A stretch of DNA of 6,717 nt from Geobacter sp. UBA5608 (GTDB lineage: Bacteria > Desulfobacterota > Desulfuromonadia > Geobacterales > Pseudopelobacteraceae). Below, piece by piece: positions 1 through 6,691 of this stretch (positions are counted from its first letter, which is position 1; each line of letters opens with the position of its first letter). The stretch lies in contig DIKW01000056.1 of assembly GCA_002424705.1 (NCBI GenBank), positions 1 to 6,717 of the forward strand, read 5' to 3'. Made by a program: the position numbers and the translations under genes. A model generated the notes under the pieces. The model ran no database searches. It was not told where the DNA came from and worked only from the letters and a program-made list of their open reading frames with translations.

Positions 1-20
1 CCATTTGCCGTCTGACCAAC

Positions 21-27
21 AGGAGGT
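21..27 (+). promoter_or_regulatory. Ribosome binding site of the chemoreceptor gene
   Basis: AGGAGGT, a near-perfect anti-Shine-Dalgarno match, ends 5 bases before the ATG at 33. It fixes that ATG as the start and predicts strong translation. No promoter can be judged because only 32 bases of leader are in view. Confidence 0.85.
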
Positions 28-32
28 AACCG

Positions 33-1673
33 ATGAAACGCTATCGCGACTGGAGCATCTTCGCCAAGATCATGGGTCTCTCGCTGGCCACCTGGCTACT
101 GCTGGTGATCGCGGCCTACACGCTGCTGGTGCCGTTTATCCGCGGCCTGATCATGGAGGAGAAGCAACACGCCACCAGCTACCTGGTGCAGCAGGCCACC
201 AGTATGCTGATCTCCTACCAGAAACAGATCGACAGCGGTGCCCTGACCAAGGAAGAGGCTCAAAAGCGGGCAGCCGAGCGGATTGCCAGCATCCGCTACG
301 AGGACGGCACCAACTATCTCTGGATCAACGACCTGACCCCCAGGATGGTGATGCACCCGTTGCGGCCGGAGCTGAACGGCAGTGACCTGACCGAGAACAA
401 GGATCCCAACGGCAAGGCGCTGTTTGTGGAGATGGCCAAGGTCTCCAAGGAGAAGGGCAAGGGGTTCGTGGAATACGCCTGGCCCAAGTCGGGCAGCGAC
501 AAACCGGTGCCCAAGCTCTCCTACGTGGAGCTGTTTCAGCCCTGGGGTTGGGTGATCGGCACCGGCATCTATATCGATGACGTCAAAGCCCACATCAGGA
601 CGATTCAGATCAGCATCGGCACTGCCCTGCTGGCGATCCTCGGCCTGACGGTCCTGCTGGCCTGGCTGGTGGCCCGCTCGGTGAGCCAGCCGATCCATGA
701 GGTGGTGGATACCATCAAGGATATCGCCCAGGGCGAGGGCGACCTGACCAAACGGTTGCCGATCCACGGCAAAAACGAAGTGGGCGAGTTGAGCGAGTGG
801 TTCAACGCCTTTGTGGACAAACTGCATGAGATCATCTCCCAGGTTGCCGGTAACGCCGTACAACTGGCATCGGCCGCAACCGAGCTGCAGTCCACCTCCA
901 AAGAGATGACCGAAAGCGTCAACCAGCTCTCGTCACAGTCCACCACCCTGGCCACCGCCGGCGAGGAGATGGCTGCCACCAGTAACGACATTGCCGGCAA
1001 TTGCCATAACGCGGCCGACAATGCCCAGCAGGCGGCCGACACCACCCAGCAGGGCTTCGAGGTCGTGTCTAAGACGGTCGAGGGCATCCGCTTCAGAGGC
1101 CAGAAAACCAAGGAAAATGCCCAGCTCGTGGAGTCGCTGGGGCAACGCTCCGACCAGATCGGCGCCATCGTCGCCACCATCGAGGATATCGCCGACCAGA
1201 CCAACCTGCTGGCCATAAACGCCGCCATCGAGGCGGCCCGCGCCGGTGAGCAGGGACGCGGCTTTGCCGTAGTGGCCGATGAGGTGCGGGCCCTGGCCGA
1301 GCGGACCACCCGCGCCACCAAAGAGATCAGCGATATGATCCGCGGCATCCAGCAGGAGACCAAGACCGCCATCAGTTCCATGGAGGAAGGGGTCAAGGGG
1401 ACCGAACGGGGCGCCGCCGAGGCTGCGCAACTGGAGACGTCGCTGCAGGCGATCCTCAACCAGGTCAATGCCGTCACTGACCAGATCAACCAGATCGCAA
1501 CGGCGGCCGAGGAACAGACCTCCACCACCCGCGAGATCAGCCACAACGTGTTGAATCTGAATGAACTGGCCCAGCAGAACAGTCGCGGCATCAGCGAAAC
1601 CGCCCTGGCGGCCAACAACGTCTCAACCCAGGCCGAGGAGCTGCAACGGCTGGTCGGTCAATTCAAGCTGTAG
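33..1673 (+). CDS. Methyl-accepting chemotaxis protein with periplasmic single-Cache sensor domain
   Basis: Transmembrane chemoreceptor of 546 residues that would control a CheA/CheW complex in response to a periplasmic ligand. Membrane helix 1 is about residues 13-36 and helix 2 about 191-213. The periplasmic part between them has the sCache_2 signature: a DGTNYLWI segment (91-98), MVMHP around His108, YAWPK (148-152) and WGWVIGTGIYIDD (171-183). HAMP follows at about 214-267. The signalling domain runs to the C-terminus, with the conserved tip NAAIEAARAGEQGRGFAVVA around 396-415 (E406-Q-G-R-G410). Each arm is about 140 residues, which fits the 40H class; this is my count, not an alignment. 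The tail ends in GQFKL, so there is no NWETF-type CheR/CheB tether. The Cache domain has no cysteine, so it is not a heme-c sensor of the kind described in some Geobacter receptors. Related Cache domains often bind small organic acids, but the ligand here is unknown. The stop lies 24 bases before the kinase gene, so cotranscription is likely. Confidence 0.97.
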   Translation: MKRYRDWSIFAKIMGLSLATWLLLVIAAYTLLVPFIRGLIMEEKQHATSYLVQQATSMLISYQKQIDSGALTKEEAQKRAAERIASIRYEDGTNYLWINDLTPRMVMHPLRPELNGSDLTENKDPNGKALFVEMAKVSKEKGKGFVEYAWPKSGSDKPVPKLSYVELFQPWGWVIGTGIYIDDVKAHIRTIQISIGTALLAILGLTVLLAWLVARSVSQPIHEVVDTIKDIAQGEGDLTKRLPIHGKNEVGELSEWFNAFVDKLHEIISQVAGNAVQLASAATELQSTSKEMTESVNQLSSQSTTLATAGEEMAATSNDIAGNCHNAADNAQQAADTTQQGFEVVSKTVEGIRFRGQKTKENAQLVESLGQRSDQIGAIVATIEDIADQTNLLAINAAIEAARAGEQGRGFAVVADEVRALAERTTRATKEISDMIRGIQQETKTAISSMEEGVKGTERGAAEAAQLETSLQAILNQVNAVTDQINQIATAAEEQTSTTREISHNVLNLNELAQQNSRGISETALAANNVSTQAEELQRLVGQFKL

Positions 1674-1680
1674 CGGACAG

Positions 1681-1685
1681 GGAGG
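1681..1685 (+). promoter_or_regulatory. Ribosome binding site of the histidine kinase gene, long spacing
   Basis: GGAGG (within GGGAGGT, 1680-1686) sits 12 bases before the ATG at 1698, longer than the usual 5-9. No better start exists: an in-frame TAA at 1686-1688 rules out upstream starts, and the next codon, TTG at 1701, is even further away. The start at 1698 also gives a clean signal peptide. Spacing may reduce translation relative to the chemoreceptor. Confidence 0.65.
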
Positions 1686-1697
1686 TAAGCGGGCCAG

Positions 1698-4508
1698 ATG
1701 TTGCATAAACCGTTCAGACTGCCCTGCTGCATCCTGGCCTGCTGCCTTTTTCTGACCTGCATCCCCATCCCAGGGTATGCGGCAAAGCTTACGCTGCGGA
1801 TGGGACTTGAACAGAACCCGCCGCTGGCAAGCGTTTCCTCCAATGGCAAGCCGGAGGGACTGTTTGTTGACCTGATGAACGAGATTGCCAGGCTGGAGGG
1901 GTGGCAGGTCGAGTATGTCCCCTGCCCCCAGGCCAGATGCCTGGAGATGCTCGGCAGCCATCAGATCGATCTGATGGCGCCGCTGGCCTGGCTGCCGGAA
2001 CGGGCCGAGCAGTACCTGTTCTCGGCAGATGACGTCATCACCAACTGGGGTGTGGTCTACTCACGGCCCGAGGCCCACATCCACTCCTTTCTCGAGCTGC
2101 ACAGGCGCCGCATCGGCGTCGTTCCCAACAACGTGCAGACCATCTACCTGCGCAATCACCTGGACGAGTTCGGCATCGACGTCACACTGGTCGACTACCC
2201 GAACTTTGATGCGGTCTTCAAGGCTCTGGCCGACGGTGAGGTGGATGTGGCGGTGGTGGGGCGTCTGTTCGCCATGCAGCGGGCGGCAGCCTACCGGGTG
2301 GAGGCAACACCGATCATCTTCAACCCGATCCGTGTCCACTTTGCCTTTGCGCAACAGACCGACCCGCAAGTAGTGGCCACCGTCAACCGTCACCTGGAAC
2401 TCTTCAAGGCGCAGCCCCACTCGCTCTATTTCCGCTCCATCAACCATTGGCTGCACCCCCAGGACAGCTTCAGCATCCCGTTCTGGCTCAAACTGCTGTT
2501 TGCAACGCTGATCGCCTGTTCGGCATTGCTGGTGTGCTTCACCCTGCTGCTGCGCCGCAGTGTCGAACGCAAGACCAGCATGCTGAGGGCAACCGAAGCT
2601 GCCCTGCGGGAGAAAAACGCCTTCCTGGAAACCCTCTTCCAGAGCATACCGTTCGACCTCTGGGTGCGCGACCGCGACAGCCGGCTGCTGATGCAGAACG
2701 ACCTGAACGCTGCACACTACCAGGTCACGCTCGGCCGCACCCCGGAGGAGGATGGCGTGTCGCCGGCCTTAAATCGATTGTGGCAGGTGTATCTCGACCA
2801 GGCCCTAGCGGGCGAGAGCTTTGATATGGAGGTCCGCGAGGGACAACGGGTCTTTCGTAAGATTGTGGCGCCGATCCGCACCGACGGAACCACGGTGGCC
2901 ACGTTTGGCCTCAACATCGACATCACCGATTCCATCCAAGCGCTTGAAGCGTTGCATGCCAGCGAGCGCCGCTTCAAGGTCATCTTCGATGAAAGCCCGA
3001 TCGCCATCGCCCTGGTCACGCTGGACAGCGGCATCTACGTCGACCTGAATCGTCAATTCTGCGAGCTGAGTGGGCTGAGCCGTGATCAGATTCTGGGCAA
3101 GTCCACCCTTGAACTTGGCCTGCTGGACAGCCGCCAGGAACACGACCGGCTGCAGGCGGCGCTGGTGGCACAGGGGCGGATCGATTGCGAGGAGATCCAG
3201 TTCAAAACCACGGCATCAGAACTGCGCACCGGCCTGCTATCGGTCAGGGTGGTGATGATCGCCCGGCAACCCCACGCGGTCTACCTGATCCAGGACATCA
3301 CCGAGTTGAAGCAGTTCAAGGCACAGTTGCAGGCCACTGAGGCCACCTTTCGCGGCATCTTCGACAACGCACCGATCGGCATCTTCCAATCAACGTCGGA
3401 CGGCCGCCTGACCAGCATCAACAACGCCTTTGCCACCATCTTCGGCTACTCTTCTCCCGAACTGATGATGCGTGAAATCAGCGACATCACCAATCAGCTA
3501 TACGCCGATCCCGACCAGCGGCGACGGTTGATCCGCCAGCTGCAGACCACTGAGACGCTGGTGTTGGACGATCTGGAATTCCTGCGCCGTGACGGTACCC
3601 ACTTCTTCGGCACCATATATATCCGGGCCATCCGGGATGGTAGCGACAGCGAAACACTGCTTTTTGACGGATTTGTAGTCGATTCCACCGAGCGGCGCCG
3701 GACCCAGGAGATCCTGCTGCAGCATGAAAAGATGCTGATGATCGGCGGGCTGGCAGCCGGCATGGCCCATGAGATCAACAACCCGTTGGGGATCATCGCC
3801 CAGGACCTGCAAAACCTGCAGCGTAGATTATCACCCGGCCTGTCGGCTAACCGGCAGGTTGCGGAACGGCTGGGGCTCGATCTGGACACCCTGCAGACCT
3901 ACCTGGCAGAACGTGAGATCACCGGCTATCTGCACAGCATCAGCGAGGCTGTCCGACGCACCTCGCGCATCATCGACAACATGCTGCAGTTCAGCCGTCA
4001 GAACAGCGCCAGCCACCAGCTGGCACCGCTGCACGAGGTGATTGACCACGCCCTTGAACTGGCCGGCGGCGATTATGAACTGCGCAAGCTGCACAAGTTC
4101 CAGGAACTGCGTATCGACCGCGCCTACGCCCCCGACCTGCCCCTCGTGCCGCTCAACGTAACCGAGATCGAACAGGTGGTGATCAATCTGGTTAAAAACG
4201 CTGCACAGGCCATGTCTGACTGGAGAGGAGAACGGGCCATCAGCATCACCACCCGGCGGGACGGCAAGTATGCCCTGCTGACGCTGTGTGACCAGGGTCC
4301 GGGCATGGATGAGGAGACCCGTCTGCGGGTCTTTGAGCCGTTCTTCACCACCAAACCGGTGGGATCGGGTACCGGCCTGGGTCTGGCCGTTTCCCACGCC
4401 ATTATCACCAAAAACCATAAAGGGCTGATCAGCGTCACCTCATCACCCGGAAAGGGCTGTTGTTTCATGATCCGACTCCCGCTCACCCAGGACGGAAACC
4501 ATGCCTAA
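1698..4508 (+). CDS. Sensor histidine kinase: periplasmic SBP_bac_3 domain, three PAS domains, HisKA-HATPase
   Basis: Membrane sensor kinase of 936 residues. Residues 1-28 form a signal peptide (hydrophobic core, then PGYA before AK). Residues 31-252 are one solute-binding protein family 3 (Venus-flytrap) domain in the periplasm, with the LPERAEQ motif carrying ligand-type Arg102. A single membrane helix spans about 261-284. Three cytoplasmic PAS domains follow (about 305-418, 422-545 and 547-672), the first poorly conserved. The dimerisation domain has the phosphoacceptor His691 in HEINNP (691-696), followed by an unusually long loop (712-742) before the second helix ending NMLQFSR (761-767). 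The ATPase domain has the N box around N830-A836 (N834), the G1 box DQGPGMD (865-871), the F box FEPFFTTK (879-886) and the G2 box GSGTGLG (889-895). All catalytic motifs are intact, and there is no receiver domain, so phosphate must leave to a separate partner, almost certainly the overlapping downstream response regulator. The ligand is unknown. The usual ligand-amine Asp seems replaced by Gly188, arguing against an ordinary amino acid. Confidence 0.95.
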   Translation: MLHKPFRLPCCILACCLFLTCIPIPGYAAKLTLRMGLEQNPPLASVSSNGKPEGLFVDLMNEIARLEGWQVEYVPCPQARCLEMLGSHQIDLMAPLAWLPERAEQYLFSADDVITNWGVVYSRPEAHIHSFLELHRRRIGVVPNNVQTIYLRNHLDEFGIDVTLVDYPNFDAVFKALADGEVDVAVVGRLFAMQRAAAYRVEATPIIFNPIRVHFAFAQQTDPQVVATVNRHLELFKAQPHSLYFRSINHWLHPQDSFSIPFWLKLLFATLIACSALLVCFTLLLRRSVERKTSMLRATEAALREKNAFLETLFQSIPFDLWVRDRDSRLLMQNDLNAAHYQVTLGRTPEEDGVSPALNRLWQVYLDQALAGESFDMEVREGQRVFRKIVAPIRTDGTTVATFGLNIDITDSIQALEALHASERRFKVIFDESPIAIALVTLDSGIYVDLNRQFCELSGLSRDQILGKSTLELGLLDSRQEHDRLQAALVAQGRIDCEEIQFKTTASELRTGLLSVRVVMIARQPHAVYLIQDITELKQFKAQLQATEATFRGIFDNAPIGIFQSTSDGRLTSINNAFATIFGYSSPELMMREISDITNQLYADPDQRRRLIRQLQTTETLVLDDLEFLRRDGTHFFGTIYIRAIRDGSDSETLLFDGFVVDSTERRRTQEILLQHEKMLMIGGLAAGMAHEINNPLGIIAQDLQNLQRRLSPGLSANRQVAERLGLDLDTLQTYLAEREITGYLHSISEAVRRTSRIIDNMLQFSRQNSASHQLAPLHEVIDHALELAGGDYELRKLHKFQELRIDRAYAPDLPLVPLNVTEIEQVVINLVKNAAQAMSDWRGERAISITTRRDGKYALLTLCDQGPGMDEETRLRVFEPFFTTKPVGSGTGLGLAVSHAIITKNHKGLISVTSSPGKGCCFMIRLPLTQDGNHA
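4489..4492 (+). promoter_or_regulatory. Ribosome binding site of the response regulator gene, inside the kinase coding region
   Basis: AGGA sits 8 bases before the ATG at 4501 and lies within the last codons of the kinase gene. It is a weak match, so translation probably relies partly on ribosomes finishing the kinase, whose stop (TAA, 4506-4508) lies just past this start. Confidence 0.55.
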
Positions 4509-6234
4509 ACCAGTCATCCAGTCGGTCTTGATCATCGATGACGACGCTGCCCTGCGCCGCAGTATCGTGGCCTACCTCAAGGATTCAGGCTACCGGGTGC
4601 ATGAGGCCGACGGCGGACACGACGGCCTGCGGCTGTTTGCCAAGCTCAAGCCCGATCTGGTGCTGACCGACCTGATGATGCCTGAACTGGACGGTCTGGG
4701 GGTGGTGACCGCCATCCGCCAAAGCTCCCCCGACACCCCGGTGGTGGTCATCTCGGGCAACGGTTCGGTCAGTTATGCCATTGAAACCGTACGTCAGGGA
4801 GCCTGGGACTACATCACCAAGCCGATACACGACTTCCGTTCCCTTGAGCAGGTGATCGAAAAGGTGCGCGCACGGATTGCCGAGATCACTGCCCAGCGGA
4901 GTCGCCAGACTGAACTTGAGCGCAGTGTGGCAGACCACGCCCTGAAATTGCAGCAACTGCGTTCAAGCGACCCCCTAACCGGCCTGCCGATGCGGCCGCA
5001 GCTGCGTGAACTGTTCGACGCCTTCGTCAGGCAGGGTGACCTGCCCCATGACCTGTACGTGATCCTGCTGGACCTGGACAACCTGAAATCGATCAACAAG
5101 ACCTTTGGCCATGCGTACGGCGACCTGCTGCTGGTGGAGACCGCCCAGCGATTACGGCTGCATGAATCAGCAACCGTGACGGTCGGACGTCTGGGCGCAG
5201 ACCAGTTCGTGATCCTTTTGACCGGTTGCGGCGAGGTGCATGGCTGCATCCAGGCGCTCCGTCAGGTACTGGCCCCTCCGTTCAACCTCGCGGCTGAGGA
5301 GGTGTTCATCACGGCCTGCCTGGGCATCGCCGCCTTTCCTCATGACGGCGAATCGCTGGACAGCCTGCTGCAGCATGCCAACCAGGCCTTATCACAGGCC
5401 AAGCAGCTGGGCAGTGATAAATACGCGTTTTACTCTACCGACCTCAGCGACCGCCTGCGTGAACGGATGTCGCGCGAGACCAGCCTGCACCGGGCGCTGG
5501 AACGCAATGAATTTTTCCTGAATTATCAACCGAAGGTTACGGCCGGGAGCTGGCGGATATGCGGAGTGGAGGCCTTGCTGCGCTGGCAGCCGCTTCACCA
5601 GCAGTCGGTGGTGCAGCCCAACGACTTTATCCCGATCCTGGAAGAGACCGGCATGATCGTCGAGGTGGGCCGCTGGGTCTTGGAAACCGCCTGCAGACAG
5701 TTGATGGCCTGGCAGCAGCCGACCGACACCCCGCTGCAACTGTCGGTCAATATCTCTGCCGTGCAGTTCCACGCCGGCGACCTGCCGGAGATTGTAGAGT
5801 CGGTGATTGCTGCCACCGGCATCGAGCCGGAACGACTCTGTCTGGAGCTGACCGAGAGCGTCGTCATGCAGGACAGCAGCCTGGCCATAGCAACATTGCA
5901 ACGGCTGCGTCAGCTGGGCGTCATGCTCTCGATTGACGACTTCGGCACCGGCTATGCCTCGCTCAACTACCTGCAGCGCATGCAGCTGCACGAACTCAAG
6001 ATCGATCGTTCCTTTGTCAAGAACCTGCCCAACGACAAAAATGCCCTGGCCATCATCAACTCCGTGCTTTCCCTGGCCGATAACCTAGCGCTGAGCGTGG
6101 TGGCGGAGGGGGTGGAAACCAGCGAGCAGGCTGCCTTGTTGGCTTCGCTGGGCTGCCACCAGCTGCAGGGTTTCTACTTCAGTCGACCGCTGCCGCCGCA
6201 CGGGATCCAGGAACTGCTTGACCATACGCCATAA
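4501..6234 (+). CDS. Response regulator with degenerate GGDEF and intact EAL domain; probable c-di-GMP phosphodiesterase
   Basis: Soluble regulator of 577 residues that probably hydrolyses cyclic di-GMP to pGpG under phosphorylation control. The receiver domain (about 7-122) has the acidic pocket D13-D15, phosphoacceptor Asp57 in TDLMMP, Ser85 and Lys107. A helical, probably coiled-coil linker (about 115-155) leads to a GGDEF-family domain (about 155-315). That domain keeps DLDNLKSIN and FGH, but the signature is GADQF (232-236) and the RxxD inhibitory site is absent (SATV at 223-226). The EAL domain (about 330-570) is complete: YQPK, E357-A-L, N417 in VNIS, E449 in ELTES, D479-D480 in DDFGTGY, K500 in LKIDRSF, E536 in EGVET and Q556 in QGF. 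Cyclase activity is therefore unlikely; the GGDEF remnant may bind GTP and tune the EAL domain, as shown for Caulobacter PdeA (CC3396). The start overlaps the kinase stop by 8 bases, which marks the two as a cognate, translationally coupled pair. There is no DNA-binding domain. Confidence 0.96.
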   Translation: MPKPVIQSVLIIDDDAALRRSIVAYLKDSGYRVHEADGGHDGLRLFAKLKPDLVLTDLMMPELDGLGVVTAIRQSSPDTPVVVISGNGSVSYAIETVRQGAWDYITKPIHDFRSLEQVIEKVRARIAEITAQRSRQTELERSVADHALKLQQLRSSDPLTGLPMRPQLRELFDAFVRQGDLPHDLYVILLDLDNLKSINKTFGHAYGDLLLVETAQRLRLHESATVTVGRLGADQFVILLTGCGEVHGCIQALRQVLAPPFNLAAEEVFITACLGIAAFPHDGESLDSLLQHANQALSQAKQLGSDKYAFYSTDLSDRLRERMSRETSLHRALERNEFFLNYQPKVTAGSWRICGVEALLRWQPLHQQSVVQPNDFIPILEETGMIVEVGRWVLETACRQLMAWQQPTDTPLQLSVNISAVQFHAGDLPEIVESVIAATGIEPERLCLELTESVVMQDSSLAIATLQRLRQLGVMLSIDDFGTGYASLNYLQRMQLHELKIDRSFVKNLPNDKNALAIINSVLSLADNLALSVVAEGVETSEQAALLASLGCHQLQGFYFSRPLPPHGIQELLDHTP

Positions 6235-6237
6235 AGC

Positions 6238-6273
6238 CCAAAGCCCCCCCGGATTGTTCCGGGGGGGCTTTGG
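6238..6273. terminator. Perfect 16-bp hairpin between convergent genes, probable bidirectional terminator
   Basis: The left arm CCAAAGCCCCCCCGGA (6238-6253) pairs fully with TCCGGGGGGGCTTTGG (6258-6273) around a four-base loop TTGT. It begins 3 bases after the stop of the response regulator gene and lies 29 bases beyond the stop of the minus-strand gene, so it could end transcripts from both sides. Neither side has a long U-tract: the plus strand has only CTTT inside the stem and the minus strand has a weak T-containing stretch after it. Rho-independent efficiency is therefore uncertain, and it may act as an RNA 3'-end stabiliser instead. Confidence 0.8.
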
Positions 6274-6302
6274 CATACGCTTCAAACGGTTGCTGGGCTG
6301 GG

Positions 6303-6677
6303 TTATGCCTTCCAGTGACCATGCAGGTTGCAATACTCACGCGCCGAGACATTCTCGGCCGTCACGCAGAAGGTAGCCTCCGGAGCCTGGCCCGGCTCCA
6401 GGAACTGACGATACACCTTGCCGTCGGCGATCAGCTCGATCCACTGGATGTAATGTTTCTCTTCCATCGGATGGGCAACGCTGCCCACCTTAACGGTGAT
6501 GGTGCCGTTGCCTTTCTCGATCACCGGCACATGCTTCTCTTTGGCAGCATCCACGGTGTTCTCAGTCTGCAGCTGCATCTCCTCGCCACAGCAGACGATG
6601 TTGGCGCCGCCGCCCACCATGACTTCAATAATATTGCCGCAATGTTGACACTTGTAGACTTCAAGACGCTTAGGCAT
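6303..6677 (-). CDS. dfx: Desulfoferrodoxin (two-iron superoxide reductase)
   Basis: Cytoplasmic protein of 124 residues that reduces superoxide to hydrogen peroxide without making oxygen, typical of anaerobes; electrons usually come from rubredoxin. The N-terminal desulforedoxin-like domain (about 1-37) holds an Fe(Cys)4 site formed by C10, C13, C29 and C30. The C-terminal catalytic domain binds iron through H49, H69, H75 and H119 with axial C116. The active-site loop E47-K48 next to H49 is kept; this Lys and Glu steer superoxide and assist proton transfer in characterised enzymes. Motifs include EKHVPV, HPMEEKHYI and REYCNLHG. Length and residue numbering match the Desulfovibrio-type enzyme closely. 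The ATG at 6675-6677 is preceded by a strong ribosome binding site. The gene converges on the signalling operon and shares only the hairpin with it. A -35/-10 promoter is not clearly visible because only 40 bases of leader are in view. Also called rbo in some genomes. Confidence 0.97.
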   Translation of the reverse strand: MPKRLEVYKCQHCGNIIEVMVGGGANIVCCGEEMQLQTENTVDAAKEKHVPVIEKGNGTITVKVGSVAHPMEEKHYIQWIELIADGKVYRQFLEPGQAPEATFCVTAENVSAREYCNLHGHWKA

Positions 6678-6685
6678 GGTATTTT

Positions 6686-6691
6686 CCTCCT
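6686..6691 (-). promoter_or_regulatory. Ribosome binding site of the desulfoferrodoxin gene
   Basis: Read on the minus strand this is AGGAGG, with 8 bases before the ATG. It is a full consensus site at good spacing and confirms the start that gives the family-standard N-terminus MPKRLEVYKC. Confidence 0.85.

Noticed and set aside
1..15. Possible tail of an upstream gene (four codons then TGA at 13-15 in frame 1)
   Set aside because: Only four codons are visible and the second frame is also open, so there is no evidence that any of it is coding.
96..863. 255-codon minus-strand open frame opposite the Cache and HAMP region
   Set aside because: Rich in Gly, His, Gln and Asp with no recognisable domain, and fully antisense to a certain gene; a codon-bias shadow.
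1083..1103. RFRG interruption (353-356) in the chemoreceptor coiled coil as a possible frameshift or error
   Set aside because: The frame and the flanking helix pattern continue normally on both sides; it looks like ordinary variation at non-tip positions.
605..1618. 337-codon open frame on the minus strand opposite the chemoreceptor
   Set aside because: Its translation is a low-complexity Ser/Ala/Arg-rich product typical of antisense frames in GC-rich DNA, and the plus-strand gene there has unmistakable conserved domains.
2061..2717. 218-codon minus-strand open frame opposite the sensor domain of the kinase
   Set aside because: Val/His/Gln/Asp-rich composition and no motif; antisense shadow of a gene with a signal peptide and a clear binding-protein fold.
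3831..4418. 195-codon minus-strand open frame opposite the kinase catalytic domain
   Set aside because: Antisense to intact HisKA/HATPase motifs and with no family resemblance of its own.
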